Positions 8,117 to 14,921 of a stretch of 35,590 nt of DNA are shown here, piece by piece (position 1 is the first letter of the stretch; each line of letters begins with the position of its first letter). Made by a program: the position numbers and the translations under genes. Origin of the DNA: Candidatus Merdiplasma excrementigallinarum (GTDB lineage Bacteria; Bacillota; Clostridia; Lachnospirales; Lachnospiraceae); the NCBI GenBank assembly GCA_018713435.1, contig DVOS01000028.1, positions 1 through 35,590 of the forward strand, written 5' to 3'. A model generated the notes under the pieces. That model saw nothing but the letters and a program-made list of their open reading frames with translations, did no database searches and was not told the origin of the DNA.

Positions 8117-8740
8117 TTATCTGATCACTGTTCTTCCGTCCCGCACTTCAACCCTGCCGTTGGCGATCAGGTCGATGGCCCGGGGCAAAATCTTCCACTC
8201 CGCCTCCTGCATAACCCGAAGCTGCAGGCTTGCCGGCGTATCCTCCGGCTGTACCTCCACCGCTTTCTGCAGGATAATCGGGCCCGTATCCGTCCCTTTA
8301 TCCACAAAATGAACCGTGGCGCCTGTAATTTTCACGCCCCGCCGCAGGGCTTCCTCATGCACCTTCAGCCCGTAGTAACCGGTGCCGCAGAAAGAGGGGA
8401 TCAGGGAGGGATGGATGTTGATGATGCGGTTCTTAAACGCATCCACCATCTTCTCCGGGATCACCACCAGGCACCCGGCCAGTACCACCAGATCCACCTG
8501 CCTCTCCAGCAGCGTTTCCAGCAGTTCCTCTTCAAACTGTTCCCGGCTGTTGTAGTCCCGGGGCGAAATGCACCTGGCGGGAATGCCGCTTCTGGCAGCC
8601 CGCTCCAGTGCAAAGGCGTTCTTATTGTTGCTGATCACAAGTTCAATTTTCGCGTTGGTTATGGCTCCGTTTTCAATGGCGTCTATAATGGCCTGGAGGT
8701 TTGTGCCTCCGCCGGACACCAGCACCGCCAGCTTCAGCAT
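8117..8740 (-). CDS. purN: Phosphoribosylglycinamide formyltransferase (folate-dependent)
   Basis: PurN transfers a formyl group from 10-formyl-tetrahydrofolate to GAR, step three of purine synthesis. The 207-residue sequence opens with LAVLVSGGGTNLQAI (phosphate-binding loop), carries the catalytic Asn-x-His in NIHPSLIPSFCGTGYYG, and the catalytic Asp in DKGTDTGPII. The ATG overlaps the end of purM (ATGCTGA), so the two are probably translationally coupled; GGGAG lies 7 bases upstream. Confidence 0.97.
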   Translation of the reverse strand: MLKLAVLVSGGGTNLQAIIDAIENGAITNAKIELVISNNKNAFALERAARSGIPARCISPRDYNSREQFEEELLETLLERQVDLVVLAGCLVVIPEKMVDAFKNRIINIHPSLIPSFCGTGYYGLKVHEEALRRGVKITGATVHFVDKGTDTGPIILQKAVEVQPEDTPASLQLRVMQEAEWKILPRAIDLIANGRVEVRDGRTVIR

Positions 8741-9759
8741 AAGGTCACTCCCTTTTCTCCCGCCTCAATATGGCCGATCACCCAGGAGGTCTCTCCTGCC
8801 GCCTCAATAGCGGCCCGGGCCTTGGAAACATCCTTCTCATCCACCGCCACGACCATGCCGATGCCCATGTTGAAGGTATTATACATCATCTGCTCGGCAA
8901 TGTCGCCCTCTTTCTGGAGCATGCCGAAAATGGCGGGAACCGGATAGCTGTCTTTCCGGATCACGGCGCGCACGCCTTCCGGCAGCATTCTGGGCACATT
9001 TTCATAAAATCCGCCGCCGGTGATATGGCTGCAGCCTTTCACACGCACGCCTGCCGCCTTCACGGACGCCAGCGCTTTCACATAAATCTTTGTGGGCGCC
9101 AGAAGAGCCTCTCCCAGAGTGGTTCCCAGCTCTTCCCGGTAGGTCTCCAGCGTTTCCCTGTCCATGGAGAATACCTTTCTCACCAGGGAAAATCCGTTGC
9201 TGTGAACGCCGGATGAAGCGATGCCCAGAAGTACGTCTCCCGTCTTCAGATCCTCTCCCGTAATCATCTCACTGCGGTCGCAGACGCCCACCGCAAATCC
9301 GGCCAGGTCATATTCATCCTCCGCCATCAGGCCGGGATGCTCCGCCGTCTCACCGCCGATAAGGGCGGCGCCGGACTGCACGCATCCTTCCGCCACTCCG
9401 CCGACAATGGCCGCAATCTTCTCCGGATAATTTTTTCCGCAGGCAATATAGTCCAGGAAAAACAGAGGCTCGCCTCCCGCGCAGGCAATGTCGTTGACGC
9501 ACATGGCCACCGCGTCGATTCCGATGGTGTCATGCTTGTCCAAAATCATGGCCAGCTTCACTTTAGTGCCGCACCCGTCTGTTCCGGACAGCAGCACCGG
9601 GTCCTTCATTTCTTTAATCTTTGCCAGGGAAAAGGCTCCGGAGAATCCTCCCAGGCCTCCCAGCACTTCCTCCCGCATGGTTCTCTTCACATGCTCCTTC
9701 ATCAGTTCCACTGACCGGTAGCCGGCTTCAATGTCCACGCCCGCTTTCTTATAATCCAT
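8734..9759 (-). CDS. purM: Phosphoribosylformylglycinamidine cyclo-ligase
   Basis: PurM (AIR synthetase) closes the imidazole ring using ATP. The 341-residue form starts MDYKKAGVDIEAGY, the normal family start; the ATG at 9759 has GGGAGG 5 bases upstream, so the in-frame extension to 9789 is rejected. Motifs seen include LSGTDGCGTKVKLA, DAVAMCVNDI, AGGEPLFFLDYIACGK and GGETAEHPG. It is followed directly by purN with a 7-base overlap. Confidence 0.97.
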   Translation of the reverse strand: MDYKKAGVDIEAGYRSVELMKEHVKRTMREEVLGGLGGFSGAFSLAKIKEMKDPVLLSGTDGCGTKVKLAMILDKHDTIGIDAVAMCVNDIACAGGEPLFFLDYIACGKNYPEKIAAIVGGVAEGCVQSGAALIGGETAEHPGLMAEDEYDLAGFAVGVCDRSEMITGEDLKTGDVLLGIASSGVHSNGFSLVRKVFSMDRETLETYREELGTTLGEALLAPTKIYVKALASVKAAGVRVKGCSHITGGGFYENVPRMLPEGVRAVIRKDSYPVPAIFGMLQKEGDIAEQMMYNTFNMGIGMVVAVDEKDVSKARAAIEAAGETSWVIGHIEAGEKGVTLC

Positions 9760-9792
9760 AGCTTCCTCCCGTTTTTCTGCCTGTGTCATGGT

Positions 9793-10299
9793 TTACTTTC
9801 CGTAGTTTTTATATCCCACATTCTGGAGCTTCTCATCTTTTTCCTTCACCTGCTGCTCCATCTCCCGGGAATAATCCTTCAGTTTCTCCAGCAGCTTCGG
9901 ATCGGATACCGCCAGAATCTTGGCCGCCAGAATCCCGGCGTTGGCCCCTCCGTTAATGGCAACGGTGGCCACCGGAATACCGGTAGGCATCTGTACAATA
10001 GAGTACAGAGAATCCCGGCCTCCCAGGGAAGTGGTGTGCATGGGGATGCCGATCACCGGCATGGGGAAAATCGCCGCGCACATGCCGGGCAGATGGGCTG
10101 CCATCCCCGCTCCCGCGATAATAACCTTGATATCTCTCTCCTCCGCGCTTTTGGCGTACTCAAAGAAAACATCCGGTTCCCGGTGGGCGGAAATGATTTT
10201 CATCTCGTACTCAATTCCGAATTTCTCCAGTATATCCGCCGCTTTGCTCATTACAGGCATATCTGAATCACTGCCCATTACAATACCAACTTTTGCCAT
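9793..10299 (-). CDS. purE: N5-carboxyaminoimidazole ribonucleotide mutase
   Basis: PurE rearranges N5-CAIR to CAIR. The 168-residue protein from ATG 10299 begins MAKVGIVMGSDSD with the catalytic SAHREP histidine and the AAHLPGM and SLYSIVQMPTGIPVATVA segments, which fit the bacterial class I enzyme; the usual partner PurK is not in the window. The frame stays open to 10350, but the AAGGAG 7 bases before 10299 and the family start decide for 168 residues. First gene of the purine operon. Confidence 0.95.
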   Translation of the reverse strand: MAKVGIVMGSDSDMPVMSKAADILEKFGIEYEMKIISAHREPDVFFEYAKSAEERDIKVIIAGAGMAAHLPGMCAAIFPMPVIGIPMHTTSLGGRDSLYSIVQMPTGIPVATVAINGGANAGILAAKILAVSDPKLLEKLKDYSREMEQQVKEKDEKLQNVGYKNYGK

Positions 10300-10332
10300 G
10301 ATCCTGCTCCTTCCTGTCTCTGTTCTTTTCCG

Positions 10333-10403
10333 CCGGGCCTTATTCCGCAAGGCAGCCCGGTCCGTCAGTCTTTAATTCTACTAATTCGCCTCTGGTATGT
10401 CAA
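10333..10403 (-). promoter_or_regulatory. Promoter and leader hairpin of the purE operon
   Basis: On the minus strand TTGACA (10398-10403) and TAGAAT (10375-10380) are 17 bases apart, an almost perfect sigma-A promoter. The leader of about 70 bases contains a hairpin: CCGGG/CCCGG and CCTT/AAGG arms (10333-10341 with 10349-10360, 3-base bulge) and no U-run. I see no purine riboswitch core or PurR box, so the hairpin's role is open. Confidence 0.8.
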
Positions 10404-10438
10404 GTTTATTCCCCAATTTTGCTCGGTTTCCGCCGTTA

Positions 10439-12517
10439 TCATCCGTTTTCCAGGGCCCGGTTCAGTTCCTCCGTTCCCGCCAGCACAAACCGGCCGTCCC
10501 GGATGATCTCCTTTCTAAAACCGTTCTCTCCCAGCACCTCCAGAAGCCCCAGCTCCTCGTAGGGAATGGTAATATCCGTATGGCAGCCGAAATAGGCTTT
10601 TTCCGGATCCTCTTTCCGCAGAATGGACACCTCGTTGTCCCGGGCCACAATCTCCTTTCCGTCGGGATTGTACACCGGATTATCCTCGTCCCAGCTGTAG
10701 CAGGTATCCCCCACCGCAAAATGGGGGCCTGTCTTTTCCGCGATCAGAATCGGCAGCATTCTCTCAATGCCGTATTTCCTGGCCATCACGTAGGCGGAGG
10801 TATTGGTGCCGATGGCAAATTCTCCCAGCGGCAGGGAATCATGGTGGAACAGCACCGTCTCCCGCACATAATTTCTGCTCTCCTGAGGATCTTTGAAATT
10901 GGCGCACCCGTAATCCCGGATCATGCCGTCCTCAAATTTTATCTCCAGATCCAGATACTCCAGCTCGTTCAGGAACACCCGGGAAACGTGCAGCACGCCC
11001 TCCGTCCCCTTCAATCTGGGAGAGGTAAAGACTTCTCCCACCGGAATATTGACATCCGCCACGCAATTTTCAAACAGGGTCTCCCGTTTGGGATCATCCA
11101 GCCGGCGCAGCGCCACAGTCAGATCCGTGCGGTTGCCGTCCTTTCCCAGGATCCGCACCCGGTCCCCCTGATCCAGCGTGTCAATAAGAGCCTGCTGAAT
11201 AGCCTGCCACCGCCGGTTATCCAGGGTGTTAATCTTAACTGTATCCCTGAAAATCTCCTCAAACCGGTCTCCGATCTGGGGCACCGGGAAAGCGATAATG
11301 GTAAAGCTTCGCTCTTTTCCTATAATATACTGATTGGTAAGCTGGGTTGCCTGGTGGTTCATCTTCACCATCAGCTGCTGCTGTCTGGAAGACAGACGAA
11401 GGCTTTCCTCCCGGCTCTCCGGCAGAAACGGCGTTTCTCCGAACACCTCAATCACCGCCGGCCCCGCGTATCCGCCTGCCAGGGTCTTGAAGGTCTCATA
11501 GGCGCTGCGCATCACTCCCAGACGGCGCTCCACAAATTTTTTATCCAGATACAGGGCGGCATCCTCCCTGTGGTCATACTCAAACTGCCGGTTGGGCACG
11601 GCGCCTGTGAATCCGATCCGGTTGGTTCCCCGGCGGTTCACCGTGCTGAGGGCGTACCGGTAAATCACCGGCCGCAGCCCCATCTTCCTGAAGTTTTCAA
11701 TGGCGGCCCGCACCATCCGCTCAAATCCCAGATTGTAGCGGATGTCCACGGTCATCTTTTTAGACAGGTCCTTTCCCGCCTGCTCAAATCCCCGACGGTA
11801 CCCTTCCGTGTAGGTATCCGCCATAGCCTGGATCTCTTCCTGGGGAAGGGAGTTCAGGAAGCGGGCGGTCCGCAGTTCATTCTCCGTCACATACTCGCCG
11901 TACCGGTAAAGATAGCGCAGATCCTCCAGATCCGAATCCAGGATGATCCTTACGGCGAAGTCTCTGGCCGGGTCTACGCTTCGGCGTATCCGCTCCGTCA
12001 CAAACACATCGCAGTAATCGCTGACAAACCAGTAGAGAAGCTGCCGGATCTCTCTGGGTTCGGGAAGGGGCGTCTGCTCAAAACAGTTGTATACCTCAAT
12101 AAACAGCTCCAGATACACCACGATCTCTTCCAGCATATCCGGGCAGGAGGCTTCCTCAAACACATAGCCTGCCAGCCCCCGCAGCTCCGCATACAGAAAA
12201 CACAGCAGCTTTCCGAAAGGCTCTCCCAGTTTTCTTTCCGCCAGAACGGGGTTTCCATAGCTTTCCCCATAGTTTTCCGGCAGAATATCCTCATAAATCC
12301 TCCGGTTCCACTCCTGCCACTGTTCCAGGGTCAGCTCATCCCCTGCGCCGGAGCGCAGAAGCTCCCTTACCTGTCCCATCAGCAGCAGAAAACCGGCGGT
12401 TTTTCTGAAATATTCCCCGTAGGGCGCCGGCACCGCCTGTTCTTTTTCGATCTGGCCGATCCGCTCCATAGCCAGCCCGTACCGTTCTTCCATCACATCG
12501 GTTCCATATTGCTCCAT
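10439..12517 (-). CDS. M29 family aminopeptidase with long N-terminal extension
   Basis: The C-terminal part (about 235-692) is an M29 (AmpS/aminopeptidase T) metallopeptidase, which removes N-terminal residues from peptides in the cytoplasm using two metal ions. Candidate ligands are E495 in VGEVFTSP, E566 in LGEFAIGTN, H599, Y607, and H646/D648 in GCHTDI, all in the family order. M29 enzymes usually have about 410 residues; this one has 692 because of a 230-residue, mostly helical N-terminal region without signal peptide or recognisable domain. The ATG at 12517 has AAGGTGA 5 bases upstream. It ends a run of tightly spaced genes beginning at or before 14096. No terminator is visible before the purE promoter. 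Confidence 0.88.
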   Translation of the reverse strand: MEQYGTDVMEERYGLAMERIGQIEKEQAVPAPYGEYFRKTAGFLLLMGQVRELLRSGAGDELTLEQWQEWNRRIYEDILPENYGESYGNPVLAERKLGEPFGKLLCFLYAELRGLAGYVFEEASCPDMLEEIVVYLELFIEVYNCFEQTPLPEPREIRQLLYWFVSDYCDVFVTERIRRSVDPARDFAVRIILDSDLEDLRYLYRYGEYVTENELRTARFLNSLPQEEIQAMADTYTEGYRRGFEQAGKDLSKKMTVDIRYNLGFERMVRAAIENFRKMGLRPVIYRYALSTVNRRGTNRIGFTGAVPNRQFEYDHREDAALYLDKKFVERRLGVMRSAYETFKTLAGGYAGPAVIEVFGETPFLPESREESLRLSSRQQQLMVKMNHQATQLTNQYIIGKERSFTIIAFPVPQIGDRFEEIFRDTVKINTLDNRRWQAIQQALIDTLDQGDRVRILGKDGNRTDLTVALRRLDDPKRETLFENCVADVNIPVGEVFTSPRLKGTEGVLHVSRVFLNELEYLDLEIKFEDGMIRDYGCANFKDPQESRNYVRETVLFHHDSLPLGEFAIGTNTSAYVMARKYGIERMLPILIAEKTGPHFAVGDTCYSWDEDNPVYNPDGKEIVARDNEVSILRKEDPEKAYFGCHTDITIPYEELGLLEVLGENGFRKEIIRDGRFVLAGTEELNRALENG

Positions 12518-12543
12518 CTAAATCACCTTCATTTCTTTTTCTG

Positions 12544-13140
12544 TCATTCTTCCGCCATATCTTTCTGAATATTCGTCCCCAGATTTTTCTCTATCAGTCC
12601 CTTGGCGTATTCCCAAAGAGCCGGGGATCCTTCCGCTGTCCTGGCGTTTCTTCCCATAATCTGGGATTCTCTGACCTGATGCTCCCGCCAGGCAAGGCCC
12701 CCTGTGGCGTCATTCAGCATAATGGGCTGTATCTTATCCAGCGTATTGGCAAACCTGGCTTCCGGCGTCTCCATGGCTTCAAATTCTTCCCAGAGATTTC
12801 GCAGGTATTCTGCCTGATCCTCCGGCAGGATATGAAAAATCCGCTCCGCCGCCTTCACTTCCCGCTGCCGTTTGCTCTTGTTTCCCTCCGTGTCATAGGC
12901 ATAGGTATCGCCGGCATCTATCTCCACCATATCGTGGATCAGCACCATCACCATGGTTTTCGCCACGTCTATCTTTTCGGCCGCATACTCGCTTAAAAGG
13001 GCGCACATCAGGGCCAGATGCCAGGAATGCTCCGCATCTGTCTCCTTTCTGTCCGCCCCGCCGATATAACTCTGCCTGACAATCTGTTTCAGCTTGTCCG
13101 CTTCCAGAATAAATTTCATCTGCTGCTCTAATCTGTCCAT
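12544..13140 (-). CDS. HD domain phosphohydrolase (YfbR/HDDC2-like)
   Basis: A 198-residue cytosolic protein with the HD metal-binding pattern: AEHSWHLAL (H38), LIHDMVEIDAGD (H69-D70) and a later Asp in FANTLDKIQP. The arrangement is that of the HD_3/YfbR group, whose characterised members are 5'-nucleotidases acting on deoxynucleoside monophosphates. A nucleotide substrate is plausible near pyrE but is inference. The start at 13140 is supported by AGGAG 5 bases upstream; the longer frame to 13209 would overlap the preceding gene. Confidence 0.85.
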   Translation of the reverse strand: MDRLEQQMKFILEADKLKQIVRQSYIGGADRKETDAEHSWHLALMCALLSEYAAEKIDVAKTMVMVLIHDMVEIDAGDTYAYDTEGNKSKRQREVKAAERIFHILPEDQAEYLRNLWEEFEAMETPEARFANTLDKIQPIMLNDATGGLAWREHQVRESQIMGRNARTAEGSPALWEYAKGLIEKNLGTNIQKDMAEE

Positions 13141-13148
13141 AATTTCTC

Positions 13149-13484
13149 CTAAATCCCGGCCAGTCCCAGGCAGAAAATCAGAAACCACACCGCCACCATA
13201 AATCCGCACAGCAGCGTCCCCAGCTTACTGAAAAAATAGGACTTACTGGGCTGATGAAAGCTTTCCAGGCCGGTCACCAGTCCGTAAAAAGCCGCGGCAA
13301 AGGCGGTAAAGCCCACAGAACCGCTCCATTCTCCCGCGCCGCCCGCAAGCGCGGCGCAGATTCCCGCCAGAAGCAGAAAAATCAACAGGGATACTCCGCC
13401 CAGAACGGCAGCCAGTATCCCTTTTCCGGAATGCGCGGTCTCTTCGTATACGTAGGCTCTGTATCTGTCTTTCTTTCTAGCCAT
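13149..13484 (-). CDS. Small membrane protein (DUF6142-like)
   Basis: A 111-residue protein with a charged N-terminus (MARKKDRYRAY), then HSGKGI and three hydrophobic segments (about 23-47, 55-70 and 85-110). It looks like a small Clostridia family I know as DUF6142, but this is from memory and not certain. The start overlaps the end of the VanZ-like gene by 8 bases and its stop is 8 bases before the HD gene start, so the genes are coupled. No enzymatic motif. Function unknown. Confidence 0.75.
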   Translation of the reverse strand: MARKKDRYRAYVYEETAHSGKGILAAVLGGVSLLIFLLLAGICAALAGGAGEWSGSVGFTAFAAAFYGLVTGLESFHQPSKSYFFSKLGTLLCGFMVAVWFLIFCLGLAGI

Positions 13485-13938
13485 AGTATTTTCTCCTTAA
13501 ATGGTTGCAGGCGGAAAATATGCCGTATCCCAGCACTCCGCCCAGAGTGTTCAGTATAATGTCATCCACGTCAAAGCTGCCCACCCGGGTGAGCAGCTGC
13601 GTCACTTCAATCATGCCGCTGAGTTCAAAACTCAGAAGCAGAATCTTCCAGAAGCTGCGCAGATTCCTCTTGAGTACCGGCAGTATCGCCCCGAAGGGGA
13701 GGAATCCGATCACATTTCCCGCCAGGTTGGTCACCACCGCGTAGGTTCCCAGAGCCTCAGGATAGCACAGGTAGCGCCGGATCTCCCGGAAAGGCACCAG
13801 ATTGTAATGATATTCTTCCAGTCCCCTGGCTCTCCCGTAGCTCTCCGCGAAAAACAGAAGATAAATCAGAAGAATCATATAGATAAGAAACAGCACGCCG
13901 CCTGCCGTGCGGATGCGTCTCGCCGTTTTCTTCGTCAT
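13477..13938 (-). CDS. VanZ-like family membrane protein
   Basis: A 153-residue protein with four membrane segments. It has the VanZ signature NLVPFREI (about 46-53), NLAGNVIGFLPFG (about 71-83) and the terminal DVDDIILNTLGGVLGYG. VanZ of Enterococcus raises teicoplanin resistance by an unknown route; most homologues, like this one, are not in resistance clusters. Its ATG overlaps the stop of the upstream small membrane peptide by one base (TGATG), a sign of translational coupling. Confidence 0.9.
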   Translation of the reverse strand: MTKKTARRIRTAGGVLFLIYMILLIYLLFFAESYGRARGLEEYHYNLVPFREIRRYLCYPEALGTYAVVTNLAGNVIGFLPFGAILPVLKRNLRSFWKILLLSFELSGMIEVTQLLTRVGSFDVDDIILNTLGGVLGYGIFSACNHLRRKYYG

Positions 13939-14096
13939 CAGATCATTACGCCGTTCTTTGCTTTCAGCAGTCTGGCTCCGCTGATAATAGACAGCACGCC
14001 CACGGCGAGCCCTACTGCCAGCGCAATAATCCCCAGCGTCAGTCCGGCAGTGCCCGCGCCCTTCATCGCCCGGTAAGCTCTCTCTTTTTCATTCAT
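13938..14096 (-). CDS. 52-residue single-span membrane peptide
   Basis: A short reading frame encodes MNEKERAYRAMKGAG, a hydrophobic helix (about 16-40, TAGLTLGIIALAVGLAVGVL), and a basic tail SGARLLKAKNGVMI. It has GGAGGT 7 bases before the ATG, starts 15 bases after the pyrE stop, and ends in TGATG overlap with the VanZ-like gene. The good ribosome site, hydrophobic pattern and coupling make it a real gene despite its size. Function unknown. Confidence 0.8.
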   Translation of the reverse strand: MNEKERAYRAMKGAGTAGLTLGIIALAVGLAVGVLSIISGARLLKAKNGVMI

Positions 14097-14111
14097 ACGC
14101 AATACCTCCGC

Positions 14112-14786
14112 TTATTTGGCCCCGTACTGTTCATAATATGCGTCAATGGCCTTTTTCATCTCGTCGTCGATGATCACCCGGCCCTTATACTCTCTGTTAT
14201 AAAGGTGCTCCACCACCTCGGCCATGGTAACAATCGCCGTGGTCTGCAGTCCGTATTTCTCCTCGATCTCTTTCAGGGCGCTCTTTGTCCCGGTTCCCCG
14301 CTCCATCCGGTCCACGGACACCGCCAGGCCCACAGGCTGCACGTCTCCCTGTGCCCGGATAATGGGAAGCGTCTCCTGGATAGAGGTTCCCGCTGTGGTC
14401 ACATCCTCAATCAGCACCACCCGGTCGCCGTCCTGGATGGGGCTTCCCAGCAAAATTCCTTTATCTCCATGATCCTTTACCTCTTTCCGGTTGGAGCAGT
14501 AGCGGATGTCGGTTCCATACAGCTCGCTGATGGCAATGGTGGCGGCTACCGTCAGAGGGATGCCCTTGTAAGCCGGTCCGAAGAGCACATCAAACTCCAG
14601 ACCGAACTTGTCATGAATCGCCCTGGCATAGTATTCTCCCAGCCTGCGAAGCTGGGCGCCCGTGCGGTAAAATCCCGTGTTCACAAAAAAAGGCGTTTTC
14701 CTGCCGCTTTTGGTTACGAAATCACCGAATTTCAATACCTGGCAGTCCACCATAAACTCAATAAATTCCTGTTTGTACTGTTCCAT
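14112..14786 (-). CDS. pyrE: Orotate phosphoribosyltransferase
   Basis: PyrE converts orotate and PRPP to OMP. The 224-residue form starts at ATG 14786 (MEQYKQEFIEFM) with GGAGGT upstream; the longer frame to 14843 runs through the leader. Diagnostic features are the LKFGDFVTKSGRKTPFFVN start, LFGPAYKGIPL, and the PRPP loop VVLIEDVTTAGTSI. It has its own promoter and is separated from pyrD by the helicase gene, so it can be expressed apart from pyrC-F-K-D. It leads a run of small membrane-protein genes. Confidence 0.96.
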   Translation of the reverse strand: MEQYKQEFIEFMVDCQVLKFGDFVTKSGRKTPFFVNTGFYRTGAQLRRLGEYYARAIHDKFGLEFDVLFGPAYKGIPLTVAATIAISELYGTDIRYCSNRKEVKDHGDKGILLGSPIQDGDRVVLIEDVTTAGTSIQETLPIIRAQGDVQPVGLAVSVDRMERGTGTKSALKEIEEKYGLQTTAIVTMAEVVEHLYNREYKGRVIIDDEMKKAIDAYYEQYGAK

Positions 14787-14838
14787 ATCCGTCAACCTCC
14801 GTATCCGCAGGTCGTTGTCCCTGCTTTCTGAATTCTTG

Positions 14839-14889
14839 TTCAAGCTTTGAAGTTTTTACAATTTTACCATACCGGGCAGAGATTTTCAA
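14839..14889 (-). promoter_or_regulatory. pyrE promoter with palindrome at the start site
   Basis: On the minus strand TTGAAA (14884-14889) and TAAAAT (14861-14866) are 17 bases apart. A perfect palindrome, TTCAA-AGC-TTGAA (14839-14851), lies just downstream of the predicted transcription start and could be an operator or a 5'-end hairpin. A second small hairpin, GCAGG/CCTGC, follows in the leader. No PyrR-type attenuator is evident. Confidence 0.7.
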
Positions 14890-14921
14890 TTCGGGAATTT
14901 GGCCGGGCGAAACCGGGACGG

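Noticed and set aside
6681-8312. 543-residue plus-strand frame opposite purD and purN
   Set aside because: Purine genes with complete motifs occupy the other strand; the frame has no ribosome site or family pattern.
10300-10374. Purine riboswitch in the purE leader
   Set aside because: The leader has one bulged hairpin but not the three-way junction with conserved loops expected for a purine aptamer.
10397-12568. Long open frame on the plus strand opposite the M29 aminopeptidase
   Set aside because: It is a shadow of a G+C-rich gene: its product is rich in His, Arg, Pro and Leu without any motif, while the minus strand carries full M29 metal ligands.
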